Assembly: GCA_905221605.1 (NCBI GenBank)
Contig: CAJNDS010000168.1
Coordinates: forward strand, 62,001-126,000
Source: Symbiodinium natans
Lineage: Eukaryota > Sar > Dinophyceae > Suessiales > Symbiodiniaceae
Reading direction: 5' to 3'
DNA: 64,000 nt
Shown here: positions 1 to 13,400 of the stretch, piece after piece
Layout: every line of letters begins with the position of its first letter
Position numbering within the stretch: the stretch's first letter is position 1
Translations under genes and position numbers: made by a program
Notes under the pieces: generated by a model
What the model was told of the DNA's origin: nothing
Seen by the model: the letters and a program-made list of their open reading frames with translations, nothing else
Databases searched by the model: none

Positions 1-450
1 ACGAAAACCTCTATTTCTCTCTATTTTTGTCTATATCGTCATAGTTTCCTCGATATGTAATGAGGAAGACATGAGAGAGGAATACATGAGAAACTAATTC
101 TCTGTGTTAGCTCAATATGTGACTTGCAATTAAAAGTGTTTTTGTTCCTCTTGTCCTATTTTAATAGGAAGCCCATTATTTTCTCTGTATCTGAAAATGG
201 AAAACCTCCATGTTCTTAAAATTTGAACATGAAAACCTCTCTCTTGTCTCTACACGTTAACAGGAAAGCCTCTTTTTTTGCGCATTTTTTGATATGAAAC
301 CTCTCCTTTCTTTTTATGTTAATAGGAAACCTCTATTCTCTATATTTGAATATCAAGACCTCTACATGTTGATATGAAAACACTTTGTATGTTCGCTGTA
401 TTCGCGGGAGGGGCGGGGGATAGAAGCAGTTCACGCGGCTGAGCAGGCGC
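1..450. repeat. AT-rich degenerate short repeat
   Basis: Variants of a short motif close to GAAAACCTCTATTTCTC recur irregularly over about 380 bp, for example near 1-20, 205-245, 290-300 and 325-365. There is no codon structure and no ORF of note. Base composition is far more AT-rich than the array that starts just after, so this is probably old simple repeat or spacer beyond the left edge of the tandem array. Confidence 0.6.
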
Positions 451-1319
451 GCTGCGTGGGTATGTTTTGGGGGAAGAGTCTCTCTGAAAACCCCCGAGGC
501 CCCAGAGGGAGATGCAGAGCCTCACAGCGCTGGTGCTGCCCGCGGGCTTCAGGGCAGGGGGTCCAACACTTTTGTCTAAACACACCTGAACAGCCTCAGA
601 TATCCATAACCCCTGAACTGAAGCACAGCCACCTCCGAACCCAAATCCCGCACCAAGAAAGTGCATCCCACTGGTTGCTTCTCTCTATGCTTGCAAGTAC
701 AAGTTGCCACAGATATCATCTCACAGCGCCATTGAGTAGTCCGCAAATAGCGGCTCAGGAAGCTGAAGTTCCAGATATGTTCAAGGGCTGCTTTGGGCTT
801 CAGCATCCAGCTTTACAGAGGTGTTAAATGCTTTTAGTGCTTTCAACGGCGGGAGCGATGGCGCTGCGGGCCATGTTAAGGGAGCCCCTTGACTCCAAAA
901 TAAAAACGTCACAAGCATACTGCATACCCTGTGACTTGGGGCGCCATCATGTTTCAAGATAAAGGCCAGCATAGAGGCTTCGATCTTACATCCGATGGCC
1001 GAGTCCCCCGGCACCCGTAGCAACACCAAGCAGGTGTCGAGGGGCTCATTCAAGAATTCAAGAAGAGGCTTGGGCTCACGCAGTCGCTTCAAAGAAAGCG
1101 CGGGCCGAAGCCAGGGGCAAGGAGGCTTCGGAGTCTCGATCGCAACTGAATCGCAGTACATGTTCGAGTCTAATCAAGACCGGAATGTTCATACGTAACC
1201 CAAGCGAAGCCCATGAGAGTGGCTCCACGGAGGGCTTTCTGCTGGGGGCCATCCTTTTCAGATTAAACCCTTTGAAGAAACCCATCTCCTGCTTGCCAAA
1301 ACCCGTCTCCATGCGGGGC

Positions 1320-1418
1320 CTCCTGCAGCAGTCGGAGGACGCCTTCGTGGCCCTCCATGGCTGCTGTGTAGGCCACGGTGCGGCCATCGTTGGCCGCCGC
1401 CGCGAGATCGGCTCGGGC
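1320..1418 (-). CDS. ankyrin exon, array unit 1
   Basis: 99 bp, phase 0, acceptor GGGGAG|GCC and GC donor CAGGAG|GCC. It encodes ARADLAAAANDGRTVAYTAA then MEGHEGVLRLLQE. It is the last recognisable ankyrin exon toward the left edge. No stop-containing terminal exon was identified beyond it. Confidence 0.75.
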
Positions 1419-4400
1419 CTCCCCCCCAGGAGAAAGGGCATCGGGGCATTAGGGTCGTTTGGGGGAGGTCACTTTTGCCGCTCCTCGACCCTCATGCTTG
1501 GAGGTTCATGGCACTTAGTCACCAATTATTTCTGTACTTCTAACTGTACTGACAACCATATTATGGCACTTAAGGGGCTTATAATAAGGCTTATAAGTGG
1601 GCTAGAAGCACAGTTCTAACTGGTTAATAAGTACCATGAACCTCCAAGTAGGGCCCTCGAGAAGAACTATACCAGCTAAGCAAACACATTCCGGCCACCA
1701 GCAAGCAAACGAATCTCAACAAGAACGCTGATCTTGTGTGCACGGTCGCATTCAGGGATCCTGGGGGAGGGGGAGGGGGCCGGGGGGCGACTAGTCCCTA
1801 CTACAACCAGAACCTCTAGTTATCAACACACGCACACGAGGCCACGCTGTAAGCTTTGATTTTTATGTTTGGTTCATCCTGGGGCTTGCTGCCAACAACA
1901 TTTCCACGTTTGTTTCCGGTCTTTCAACTACCTATCTGCAGCCCATATGGTTTCGTCTTGGAAAAGGAGCGTGCGCAGGTCATTCTATCAACAAACGAAC
2001 AATGCAATACCATGAGGTTTGATTTTTGGTTCTTGTTTAGCTACTGAAGGAACGTTTAGTGGGTTCTTCGACTACAAAGCAATGAAGATCCCGAAGGCTC
2101 ATGGAAACGCCCCTGCCACTAGTAAACGTGCATTACAAACCAATGAAAACTTTTTTTCGGGTTGGGATCCCTCACTAAGCCCCCGAGAATGACAAGTGAG
2201 CTAGGCTTGTATACTGCAAAAACAAGTAAGAAACAGAAAGCCTGTCTTTAAACATGCGCTATGTAAATCTGGGGATTCAGCATCATCATTCTTGTTGGGC
2301 AGGTACTGGGTGTCAAGTTGTTTTTCTTGTCTTTGCCACAACGCGGCCCCCCGGGCCCCCACCTGTTTCTTTACACGACTGCAGCTGGTCTGTGCTCTTT
2401 TGGTTGTAGTTGGGACCGCTTTTTGGACCAGATGTGATAGGGTCCACTTCTCAGTTGTAGTAGGGCCCATCTGAACCCCATACCAGGAAAGTTCATCGCT
2501 CGCGGTTCCTTTTGCGGCTGATTGTCATGGGGTCCATGGGAAGGGGGGCTTTGTCTCAGGCTAGGGCCTTGTGGCAATTCGTGGATGTCAAGGGCTCACA
2601 TCCACGCCAACTAGCCGCAGCTCGGCTCTCTATGCTTGCAAGTACAAGTTTCCTACAGATGCCTACAGATGTTTACAGATGTCATCTCGGGAAACGGCGC
2701 CATTGCATGTAAGGTGTGGTCCGCAAATGGCGGCTCTTCGGAAGGTGAAGTTCCAGGCACGCGGTAGATGTTCAAGGGCTGTTTTAGGATTCCGAGTCCG
2801 GCTTTACAGAGCTTTTAGTGGATTCAACGGCGGGAGCGATGGCGCTGCGGGCCATGTTAAGGGAGGTACCCCTTGACTCCTAAATAATGATGCCACAAGC
2901 ATACTGCATACCCTGTGACTTGGGGCGCCATCATGTTTCAAGATAAAGGCCAGCATAGAGGCTTCGATCTTACATCCGATGGCCGAGTCCCCCGGCACCC
3001 GTAGCAACACCAAGCAGGTGTCGAGGGGCTCATTCAAGAATTCAAGAAGAGGCTTGGGCTCACGCAGTCGCTTCAAAGAAAGCGCGGGCCGAAGCCAGGG
3101 GCAAGGAGGCTTCGGAGTCTCGATCGCAACGGAATCGCAGTACATATTCGAGTCTAATCAAAACCGGAATGTTCATACGTAACCCAAGCGAAGCCCATGA
3201 GAGTGGCTCCACAGAGGGCCTTCCGCTGGGGGCTATCCTTTTCAGATTAAACCCCTTTGAAGAAACCCATCTCCTGCTTGCCAAAACCCGTCTCCCTGCG
3301 GGGCCTCCTGCAGCAGTCGGAGGACGCCTTCGTGGCCCTTCCAAGCTGCCTCGTGGGCCGCGGTGATGCCGTCGTTGCTCGCCGCCCCGAGATCGGCTCG
3401 GGCCTCCAGGAGAAAGGGCATCAGGGCATTAGGGTCGTTTCGGGGAGGTCACTTTTGCCGCTCCTCGACCCTCATGCTTGGAGGTTCATGGCACTTATTC
3501 ACCAATGATGACTGTACTGAAAACCATATTGGGGCACTTAAGGGGCTTAAGAGTGGGCTATAAGTACAGGTCGAATTGGCTACTAAGTACCATGAACCTC
3601 CAAGTAGGGCCCTCGAGAAGAACCATACCAGCTAAGCGAACACTTTCCGGCCACCAGCAAGCAAAAGAATCTCAACAAGAAAACAAGAACGCTGATCTTG
3701 TGTGCACGGTCGCATTCAGGGATCCTGGGGGGGGGGGAGGGTCCCTACTACAGCCAGAACCTCTATGCCACAACCAGATGGTCCCTACCGCCACTAGGCC
3801 TGGATTTTGCGAAAACCGAGAACACCCCTATCACAACCAGCAATTACGGCTATGAATTGAAAGGTTTCTAGAACTGATTGGGAACCCTCAAGGACGCAGT
3901 TTCATTCCCAAGTTTCAGTTGTAGTACGGACCGTCCTGCGTCACGATATTGTTGGTGCAACTTTACGTAAGAAACAGTTTTCGCCATAATGCTCAACAAA
4001 TTGCTGGGTCATGTTATCAACACACGGACACGAGGCCACGCTGTAAGCTTTGATTTTTATGTTTGGTTCATCCTGGGGCTTGCTGCCAACAACATTTCCA
4101 CGTTTGTTTCCGGTCTTTCAACTACCTATCTGCAGCCCATATGGTTTCGTCTTGGAAAAGGAGCGTGCGCAGGTCATTCTATCAACAAACGAACAATGCA
4201 ATACCATGAGGTTTGATTTTTGGTTCTTGTTTAGCTACTGAAGGAACGTTTAGTGGGTTCTTCGACTACAAAGCAATGAAGATCCCGCAGGCTCATGGAA
4301 ACGCCCCTGCCACTAGTAAACGTGCATTACAAACCAATGAAAAATTTTTTTCGGGTTGGGATCCCTCACTAAGCCCCCGAGAAGGACAAGTGAGCTAGGC

Positions 4401-7400
4401 TTGTATACTGTAAAAACAAGTAAGAAACAGAAAGCCTGTTTTTAAACATGCGCTATGTAAATCTGGGGATTCAGCATCATCATTCTTGTTGGGCAGGTAC
4501 TGGGTGTCAAGTTGTTTTTCTTGTCTTTGCCACAACGCGGCCCCCGGGGCCCCCACCTGTTTCTTTACACGACCGCAGCTGGTCTGTGCTCTTTTGGTTG
4601 TAGTTGGGACTGCTTTTTGGACCAGATGTGATAGGGTCCACTTCTCAGTTGTAGTAGGGCCCATCTGAACCCCATACCAGGAAAGTTCATCGCTCGCGGT
4701 TCCTTTTGCGGCTGATTGTCATGGGGTCCATGGGAAGGGGGGCTTTGTCTCAGGCTAGGGCCTTGTGGCAATTCGTGGATGTCAAGGACTCACATCCACG
4801 CCAACTAGCCGCAGCTCGGCTCTCTATGCTTGCAAGTACAAGTTTCCTACAGATGCCTACAGATGTTTACAGATGTCATCTCGGGAAACGGCGCCATTGC
4901 ATGTAAGGTGTGGTCCGCAAATGGCGGCTCTTCGGAAGGTGAAGTTCCAGGCACGCGGTAGATGTTCAAGGGCTGTTTTAGGATTCCGAGTCCGGCTTTA
5001 CAGAGCTTTTAGTGGATTCAACGGCGGGAGCGATGGCGCTGCGGGCCATGTTAAGGGAGGTACCCCTTGACTCCTAAATAATGATGCCACAAGCATACTG
5101 CATACCCTGTGACTTGGGGCGCCATCATGTTTCAAGATAAAGGCCAGCATAGAGGCTTCGATCTTACATCCGATGGCCGAGTCCCCCGGCACCCGTAGCA
5201 ACACCAAGCAGGTGTCGAGGGGCTCATTCAAGAATTCAAGAAGAGGCTTGGGCTCACGCAGTCGCTTCAAAGAAAGCGCGGGCCGAAGCCAGGGGCAAGG
5301 AGGCTTCGGAGTCTCGATCGCAACGGAATCGCAGTACATGTTCGAGTCTAATCGGAATGTTCATACGTAACCCACGCGAAGCCCATGAGAGTGGCTTTAC
5401 GGAGGGCTTTCTGCTGGGGGCCATCCTTTTCAGATTAAACCCCTTTGAAGAAACCCATCTCCTGCTTGCCAAAACAAGTCTCCCTGCGGGCCTCCTGCAG
5501 CAGTCGGAGGACGCCTTCGTGGCCCTTCTGGGCTGCCCGGTGGGCCGCGGTGGTGCCGCCGTTGTCCGCCCGCCCGAAATCGGCTCGGGCCTCCCCCCAG
5601 AAAGGGCATCGGGGCATTCGGGTCGTTTGGGGGAGGTCACTTTTGCCGCTCCTCGACCCTCATGCTTGAGGTTCATGGCACTTATTAACCAATGATGACT
5701 GTACTTATAACTGTACTGACAACCATACTCGGGCGCTTAAGGGGCTTAAAAGTGGGCTATACGTGCAGTTCTAATTGGCTAATAAGTACCGTGAACCTCC
5801 AAGTAGGGCCCTCGAGAAGAACCATACCAGCTAAGCGAACACGTTCCGGCCACCAGCAAGCAAAAGAATCTCAACAAGAACGTTGATCTTGTGTGCAGGG
5901 TCGCATTCAGGATCCTGGGGGTGCAAGACCTGGCGGCTGACTTTCGCGGGGGTCCATAGGAGGGGCGCTTTATCTGAGCCTGGGCCCTTTGTCAACGTGT
6001 GGACATCCAGAGCTTCCGAGCTAAACTTCATGGGCGCGATTCGATGCATGTAGATTTGCGCCGCTGGATTTGAAGCTGGTGACTGGCCCAGCCGGGCTGC
6101 GCTCCTGAGCTGTGACGCCCGTGGTCTTTTTTGCAAATGGCTCGGGGGAGCTTGTGTGTCTGGCACACGGCTCCAGCAAACAAGTTCGCCGCGTGCTCCG
6201 CCTTCCGGCTCCAAGGGCGTCGACTTCGCATGGCCCGATGTCTGTTGCTCCCAGTTGCGGTTTGAAGTTGAAGCTCTCGGGTGTTGTCCGCCTCGGCCAC
6301 ATGCCCTCAATAGGGGCTTGTTCCTGGTGCTTGCGTGCTGTGTAAGGTCGTGCAAGTTGCAAAGACGGCAGGGTGTTTGCAAGCTCTGGGGCTCAAGAGG
6401 AAGCTAAAGAAAGTCGTCTGCCGCAGGGCGGCTTTCAGGGATTGCTGGAGAGGCGTCCAAGCCCACCGGCCTGTTTGGGCCCTCGACTCACTAAGCGGAT
6501 CGGGGCTCTCTTCCAAGAGCGGAGCAGCCGGGAGGGTCTGCCTCTTTTTCACAGTCACTGTTCAAACCCCATCGCCCCAGCACGAGGCCCTGTAGGCGAG
6601 AGTCGGAACAAGGCTGGGATGGAAAGAGGGAGCTGCAGAAAACCGTGCAGAGCTTAATAGTGCTGTGCTGCTGGTCTTCAGGGGGCTTGGCTTTGGTTTG
6701 ATGACTTCAGATGTCAGGGGTTGAGGGGTCAAACACTTCTATACAAACACACTTGAACAGCCTCAGCCAGCATAACTTAATCCTGAACTAAAGCACAGCC
6801 AACTTCAAACCCCAACCCCACACCAGGAAAGTTCATCGCCCGCGGTTGTGATCAGGGTTTCTGGAAAGCAAGACCTTGCGGCTGATTGTCATGAGGTCCA
6901 TGGGAGGGGGGGCTTTGTCTCAGGCTGGGGCCCCTTGTCAATTCGTGGATGTCAAAGGCTCACGTCCACGCCAACTATTCGCAGCTCGGCTCTCTATGCT
7001 TGCAATTACAAGTTTCCTACAGATGCCTACAGATGTTTACAGATGTCATCTCGGGAAACGGCGCCATTGCATGTAAGGTGTGGTCCACAAATGGGCGGCT
7101 CTTCGGAAGGTGAAGTTCCAGGCACGCTGTGTATGTTCAAGGGCTGATTTTGGGCTTCCGAGTCCGGCTTTACAGAGCTTTTAGTGCCTTCAACGGCGGG
7201 AGCGATGGCGCTGCGGGCCAGGTTAAGGGAGGTACCCCTTGACTCCAAAATAGAAACGTCACAAGCACACTGCATACCCTTGTGACTTGGGGCGCCATCA
7301 TGTTTCAAGGGAAAGGCCTGCAGAGAGGCTTCAGTCCTACATCCGATTCGCCGAGTCCCCCGGCACCCGTAACAACCCCAAGCAAGTGTCGAGGGGCTCA

Positions 7401-10400
7401 TTCAAGAAGAGGCTGGCTCACGCAGTCGCTTCAAAGAAAGCGCGGGCCGAAGCCAGGGGCAAGGAGGCTTCGGAGTCTCGATCGCAACTGAATCGCAGTA
7501 CATATTCGAGTCTCATCAAAACCTGAAAGTTCGTACGTAACCCAAGCGAAGCCCATGAGAGTGGATCCACGAAGGGCTTTCTGCTGGGGGCCATCCTTTT
7601 CAGATTAAACCCCTTTGAAGAAACCCATCTCCTGCTTGCCAAAACCCGTCTCCCTGCAGGCCTCCTGCAGCAGTCGGAGGACGCCTTCGTGGCCCTCCAT
7701 GGCTGCTGTGTAGGCCACGGTGCGGCCATCGTTGGCCGCCGCCGCGAGATCGGCTCGGGCCTCCCCCCCAGGAGAAAGGGCATCGGGGCATTAGGGTCGT
7801 TTGGGGGAGGTCACTTTTGCCGCTCCTCGACCCTCATGCTTGGAGGTCCATGGCACTTAGTAACCAATTATGACTGCACTTATAACTGTACTGACAACCA
7901 TACTCGGGCGCTTAAGGGGCTTAAAAGTGGGCGAAAAGTACAGTTCTAATTGGCTAATAAGTACCATAAACCTCCAAGTAGGGCCCTCGAGAAGAACCGT
8001 ACCAGCTAAGCGAACACATTCCGGCCACCAGCAAGCAAAAGAATCTCAACAAGAACGGTGTGCACGGTCGCATTCAGGGATCCTGCGGATGCAAGACCTG
8101 GCGGCTGATTTTCGCAGGGGTCGGAGGGGCGCTTTATCTGCGCCTAGGCCCTTTGTCAACGTGTGGACATCCAGAGCTTCAAATTCATGGGCGCGATGCG
8201 TGTAGATTTGTGCCGCTGGTTCTGAAGCTGGCGACTGGCCCAGCCGGGCTGCGCTCCTGAGCGTGACGCCCGTGGTCTTTCGCGATTGGCTCGGGGGAGC
8301 TTGTGGTTCCAGGGTGTCTGGCGCACGGCTCAAAAGTGTTCGCCGCCTGCTCCGCCTTCCGGCTCCAAGGGCGTCGACTTCGCATGGCCCAATGTCTGTC
8401 TGTTGCTCCGTGTCGCGGTTTGGAGTTGAAGCTCTCGGGCGTTGTCCGCCTCGGCCACATGCCCTCAATAGGGGCTTTTCCTGGTGTCTTTGCACGTTGT
8501 GTAAGGTCGTGCAAATTGCAAAGACGGCAGGATGCTTGCAAGCTCTGGGGCTCAAGAGGAAGCTTGAGGGGCTCGGTCTGTTAGGGGCTCGCTCCCGAGC
8601 TGCGATGTGGTTGTTGCACATGGCTTGGGGAGCTTGTGGTTCCAGTTGCGATCCTTTCACTGCTCTCCTTGTCTACTTCGCCGTTCCAATCGCGGTTTTG
8701 TAATGCGACTTGCATAGATGGCAGCAGCGGCTCAAGAGGAAGCTTGAGGGGCTGAGGGCACGCAGCAGGAGGCCGAAAGACACCCAAGAAAGTCGTCTTG
8801 CGCATGGTGGCTTGCAGGAATGGTTGGGATGTCCAAGCCACAGTAAGGGTAGGGGGGGGAGGGTAAAGCAGTTGAGGCGGCTGAGCAGTTGGGCTGCCAG
8901 GGTATGCTTTTGGGGGAGAGTCTGCCCGTCACACCAGCACGAGGCCCTGAAGGCGAGAGTCGGAACAAGGCTGGGATGGAAAGAAGGAGCTGCAGAAAAA
9001 CGTGCAGAGCTTCATAGTGCTGGTGCTGCCGCGGGCTTCAGGGCGCTTGGCTTTGGATGTGATGAAATCAGAATTCAGGGGTGGAGGGGGGTTCAAGCGC
9101 TGCTATATAAACATACCTGAACAGCCTCAGATATCTATTCGAATTTTAACCTGAATGTTCATGTGGTAACCCAATCAAAGCCCATGAGAGTGGCTCTGCA
9201 GGAAACGAACCCGGCGTTCCCTAACGCCACGCCTTTCATCAAGGTCTAGAGTTTGCAGGATTCGCTTTGGGAAGCTCTCGGGCTTCTGGTTTAGAAATTC
9301 CTGGTGCGCTCGATATGGGGCGCGGCTCCATCAAAACTGTTCGAAGACTGTCCATGAGCCGTCGGTGAAGAGTCTTGGGGGCAAGCTTATTGAGGGGAGC
9401 GAAGGCTACGAGAGCCCAGCATACCTACGACAAGACTTTTTGACGGAAGGAGACACAGCTCGTGGGGCGGCAAGGGGCGGGGGGTTCCTTGACGGTTCCA
9501 TCAAGTTCCTGGGATGCTTGTGGACTGACCTGAAGCCTTCGCGCGAGCCTCCTGCAGCAGCCGCAGCGCCGCCACGTGGCCATGTAGGCCGGCCAAGTGC
9601 GCCGGCGTGCGGCCGTCGCTTTGGGCCGCGTTCAGGTCAGCGCCGGCCTGTGCGGTAACCCGGAAAGATCCGCTCCGCTTATACCATGCGTTTCAAGGAA
9701 TGTACAGTCTACACTGATGGACTGATGGGTCTATAAAGCAGTTTCTAGCACATGATTCCGCAAGGGCCCTCTCCCCTCCCCCGCTCTGATCAGGCGGTCA
9801 GCGCTTCAGGTGGCTTTCGTGCATGTGGCGACCCCATTGACCCGCGGGACGAACAGCGTCTCCGCCGCTGAAGTCTGCTTCTTCAACGACATCGCATATA
9901 CCTATATAACGACGCATCTCAAAAACAACAAGTCAACGGGCAAAAGCAACCCGGCCCTCGGCATCGAACGGCCGCGGCTTGCGTGCCCCCCCCCTCAACA
10001 AGAGAAGCACCCCCCCCCCCCCCCCCCCCCGGCAGGGCTTGCGGGGCCTGCAGAAGCGCGCGCAAGGCCTCCACATGCCCGTTTTGAGCGGCCATGTGGG
10101 CCGGCGTGATGCCAGCTGCGTCCGCGGCGGCCAGGTCGGCCCCTGCCTGGCAGAAACCGAGTGTTACTGGTTGTTCAGAATCGGAAAGCTGCTGCATACA
10201 TGTGGTCTTTCTTGTAAACAATACATGTCATGCTCTCACGTGTCCGACTCAAAGCCGGAGGCCGGGCTCACGTTTTGGAGGAAACAGCCTTGATGGGAGA
10301 CGGCCTTTCAGGAGAACTGATCCCCGCGGTGCTTTCAAGGACAGAGGGCCAAGGTCGAAGGCACGCCCTGGAGCATCGCAGTCGTAGAGGCATGTAGAAG

Positions 10401-13400
10401 CCATATAGGTTGAGCACACTGGAAAAGATGTGGGGTCGCGGACACAAGGTGAAGCACTGTCGCAAAGGCGTGAATGACCTTGGAATGTGACCTCACCTCC
10501 TCAATCTGTGACTGGCCTGCGCCTGCCCTGTTGCCTACCGCTGGAAGAGTCACAACGGGTGAGGCGACAGGGCGCTCTTGTTGACTGATAAGGCCTTCAA
10601 GCTGCCGCTAGGGGCCTCGTGCAGGAGCCGCAGCGCCGCCGCGTGGCCTTCGCTGGCTGCGAGCCACGCCGGCGTCTGCTTCCCGCGGGCTGCGGCGCCC
10701 AAGTCCAGCCTCCCCGCACAGGGCTGCCTCGTGCCCGGCAAGCAGCGAGTGCCGCTCGTCGGCCTGGCTCTCCACCGCGCTCTCGGCCTCGGCGGACCGC
10801 CGCAGCGAGAGCGCGTTGACGAGGCCCTCCGTCTCACTCGCGGCCTCGCCTGTGGCCTCGTAGGCGCTGCGCAGCAATTCTAGGTTGCCCAAGCGCACGG
10901 CCAGGTGTAGCGGGCCGGGGCGGATGCCTTGGCCGACAGGGAAAAGGCAAATGCCAAACCCTAGCAGCGCCTCGAACATCACCACGCCCAGCGCCGCGGC
11001 CACGGCGAAGACGGCAGCAGCTGCGACCAGTGCCTCCAAGGCAGGGCGAGTGGCCACCGGACAGGTGCCGTCGCCGGACGCCTGCCCGTATTTGGTGGCC
11101 ACGGCCACTGCCCCGGCCGCGGCAAGCAGGAAGCGGCCCAGCGCGAGCACTCGCTGCAGCCGCAGCTGCCGCCGCAGGGGAACCTGCCTCAGCACGCTTG
11201 AGGAATGCCAGGGCCCTCAACATTCGCCTCGGCTTCCTGCCGAAAAGCATCTGGAACAAGCAGACCCGGATCGGGCCTCCCTCCTTCCCCCCAACCCCTT
11301 CCCCACACAGAATTTTGCGGCCCCCCCTTGGCCCTGTGGGACCCCCCCCCCCCCCCATTGCTTGGAGGAGCTTCAAACCGATGCCGTGGAGGGTCCCACC
11401 TGTCGGCGGCTCCTACAGAGGGAGCGCCTCAAAATCCCACCGCCACGCTCCTCCTACCCCGCCCCCTCCCCCACTCAAACCTCAAACACCCTCCACAACC
11501 TGGACCCTTCCTCCCCTTCTTTTGCAGAAACCCTCTTTCCTCCTTTCCTGTCCTAAGGACGGCCCGGCTGCCGAGGCGGCGCGCGCAAACGTTTACAATT
11601 TCGGGAGTCGTTTACGTTGCTGTGCTCCATTGCCCTACATACTACATCTTTGGGGGATATTGCAGTCCTGGATGGCGCGGATGCGCTTTGGAGCTCGATC
11701 ATTGCGTCCGAGGCTCCGGAAGCACGGCCAGGGGAGCGTCACGAAACCCAGCAGCAGCTCCAGCAGCTCTTGCTTCTGCGCCAGGTCGGCCCTGGACTTG
11801 CCCAGCACGGCCGCGTATAGCAGCGTGCACGCTGCGGCATCCAGCAGCAGCAGTCCGGGCAGCAGCGGTTGCTGGATCCCCCGCCTGCGACTATTATTCT
11901 TGGCGCAGCTTCACTATTATGGGCAGCCTCAGAAGAAAAGCCACGCTGACACAATGGTGTCATTGCTTGGGTGGGGATTACCCATAACCTTTCGGCATTT
12001 CATGCACAACGTCTACACACAGAGAGGGCCTCCCACGGTCAGCATGTTTAACCATTAACCTAGGCGCATCGGCGCAGCACTATTTTGGGGCGATCGGGAG
12101 GGAGTTAGGGTTCTAGGATTTTAGGGGGTTTTGAGTTGAGGCTTTAGGATGGTTTCGAGGTTTATGTAGGGGTTCGCGAGTTTTGAGGGTTTAGGGCTTT
12201 GCAAGGGCAAGAGGGCTTTTAGATTTGCCCTAAGTTTGTGTTTAGGTTATAGGGTTTATCGGTCAGGATGTAGGCGCAGCGCAACACATGTGGACCACAC
12301 GCTTGGACCCGGAAGATTGCAAACCTGGAGCCCTCGGCGACTTTCCACCGTCCCATCTCAATTTCAGCATCACGGACGCGAGGCAAAGAGAAAACCAGCA
12401 CACGCCGGCCTGGACGCCTCTACAGGCCGCAGGGCCATGCCCAGCAGCGCCCAGCTGCAGATTCGGCTGCCAACATCGGCGCAGCGCCAGGCAAGGAGGG
12501 CGGCTCCCGGCGCCAGGCAGCGCTCCTGTGGCTCTTCCCCACTCTCCGCCCGCCCACGATTTGAGAGTTCGGGGGAGCTCTCTTACTGCAATGATTTGGG
12601 GAGCTGCGAAAGGTTTGATGAAAGGGCTACAGGTTCACAGGCCATTGACATGAGGACGAAAGGACCAGGCATGATTCTGAAGAGACAGAGAGGCGGTGTC
12701 TGTACCTGCAGCTGCATCTCCACTACCGGCGTTTACACTGTTTGCACAGTGCATCCAACAAACTCTTCCGAGAATGCCTTCACATTGGCTTTACAGAGGA
12801 CCCCGAAACAGCTTGAGGTTCGGGCAAAACCCCTACACAAGCCGGGAAATGTGAGCTGCAAATTCGAACCCACATCAAAGGCAGGAGGTGCAATGAAGGT
12901 GCCATGTTACAATAATTCAATATGCCTAGACAAAGCTGTGCAGGAAGGTGCACAGAATTTGCAAAGCCGCCAAAGCCTCTATGCTGATGACAATGCTATG
13001 CAGGAAGGTGCCCGCCACCTCTCTCACACCCCTCTCTGCTGGCATAGACATAAATAGCTTTTGGCAACCTATTGTTGGTTTTCCCAAGGGCTCCGTGTTG
13101 GCGCAGAGGCGCTGGTAGCCGATGTTTGCGGCGTGGGCCATCGATGCGAGCGATATCGCAAGCGAAAACACCAACACCGCCACGCTGCCGGGCTGCGGGG
13201 CACCCTCCACTGCGAGAGCATACGCTTGCAGGAGCGCGGACGGCAGGGCCTCGCTCAGAGCGGCCAGGGTCTTCTCCCGGACCAGCTCCTCGCTCTCCCT
13301 GCCGTCCCGGAAGCAAGCGTATGCCACCCGCAGGGGCTGCACCTGCAGGACGTACAGCAGCAGCTCCCAGCCTCCGGGGCGCCGCTCGCCGCTCGCGTCC

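Larger units (their letters stand above)
450..9130. repeat. four-copy ~2 kb tandem array carrying ankyrin exons
   Basis: The landmark TATGCTTGCAA recurs at 686, 2,631, 4,825 and 6,995, giving periods of 1,945, 2,194 and 2,170 bp. Each unit contains a block with a conserved CCCCGGCACCC segment, one 99-bp ankyrin exon on the minus strand, and a foldback element just upstream of that exon in coding sense. Units 1 and 2 share one kind of tail (about 1,700-2,620 and 3,690-4,810). Units 3 and 4 share another (about 5,870-6,990 and 8,040-9,130). The array is therefore a mosaic of two subtypes rather than a simple head-to-tail amplification. The remaining sequence of each unit appears to be intron. 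Long ORFs on both strands in the shared blocks are nearly identical because the duplication is recent and are not taken as genes. Confidence 0.85.

Noticed and set aside
781-1161. minus ORF repeated in the 2-kb units (KRLREPKPLLEFLNEP...)
   Set aside because: Nearly identical between units only because the duplication is recent; frame is broken in unit 4 and no splice-phase fit with the ankyrin exons was found. Left as intron.
11030-12058. 342-codon + strand ORF (longest in the window) and overlapping + ORFs at 10,885-11,987
   Set aside because: Proline/arginine/serine-rich antisense of GC-rich minus-strand exons with TM and ankyrin signatures; contains a homopolymer C tract translated as PPPP. 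A shadow.
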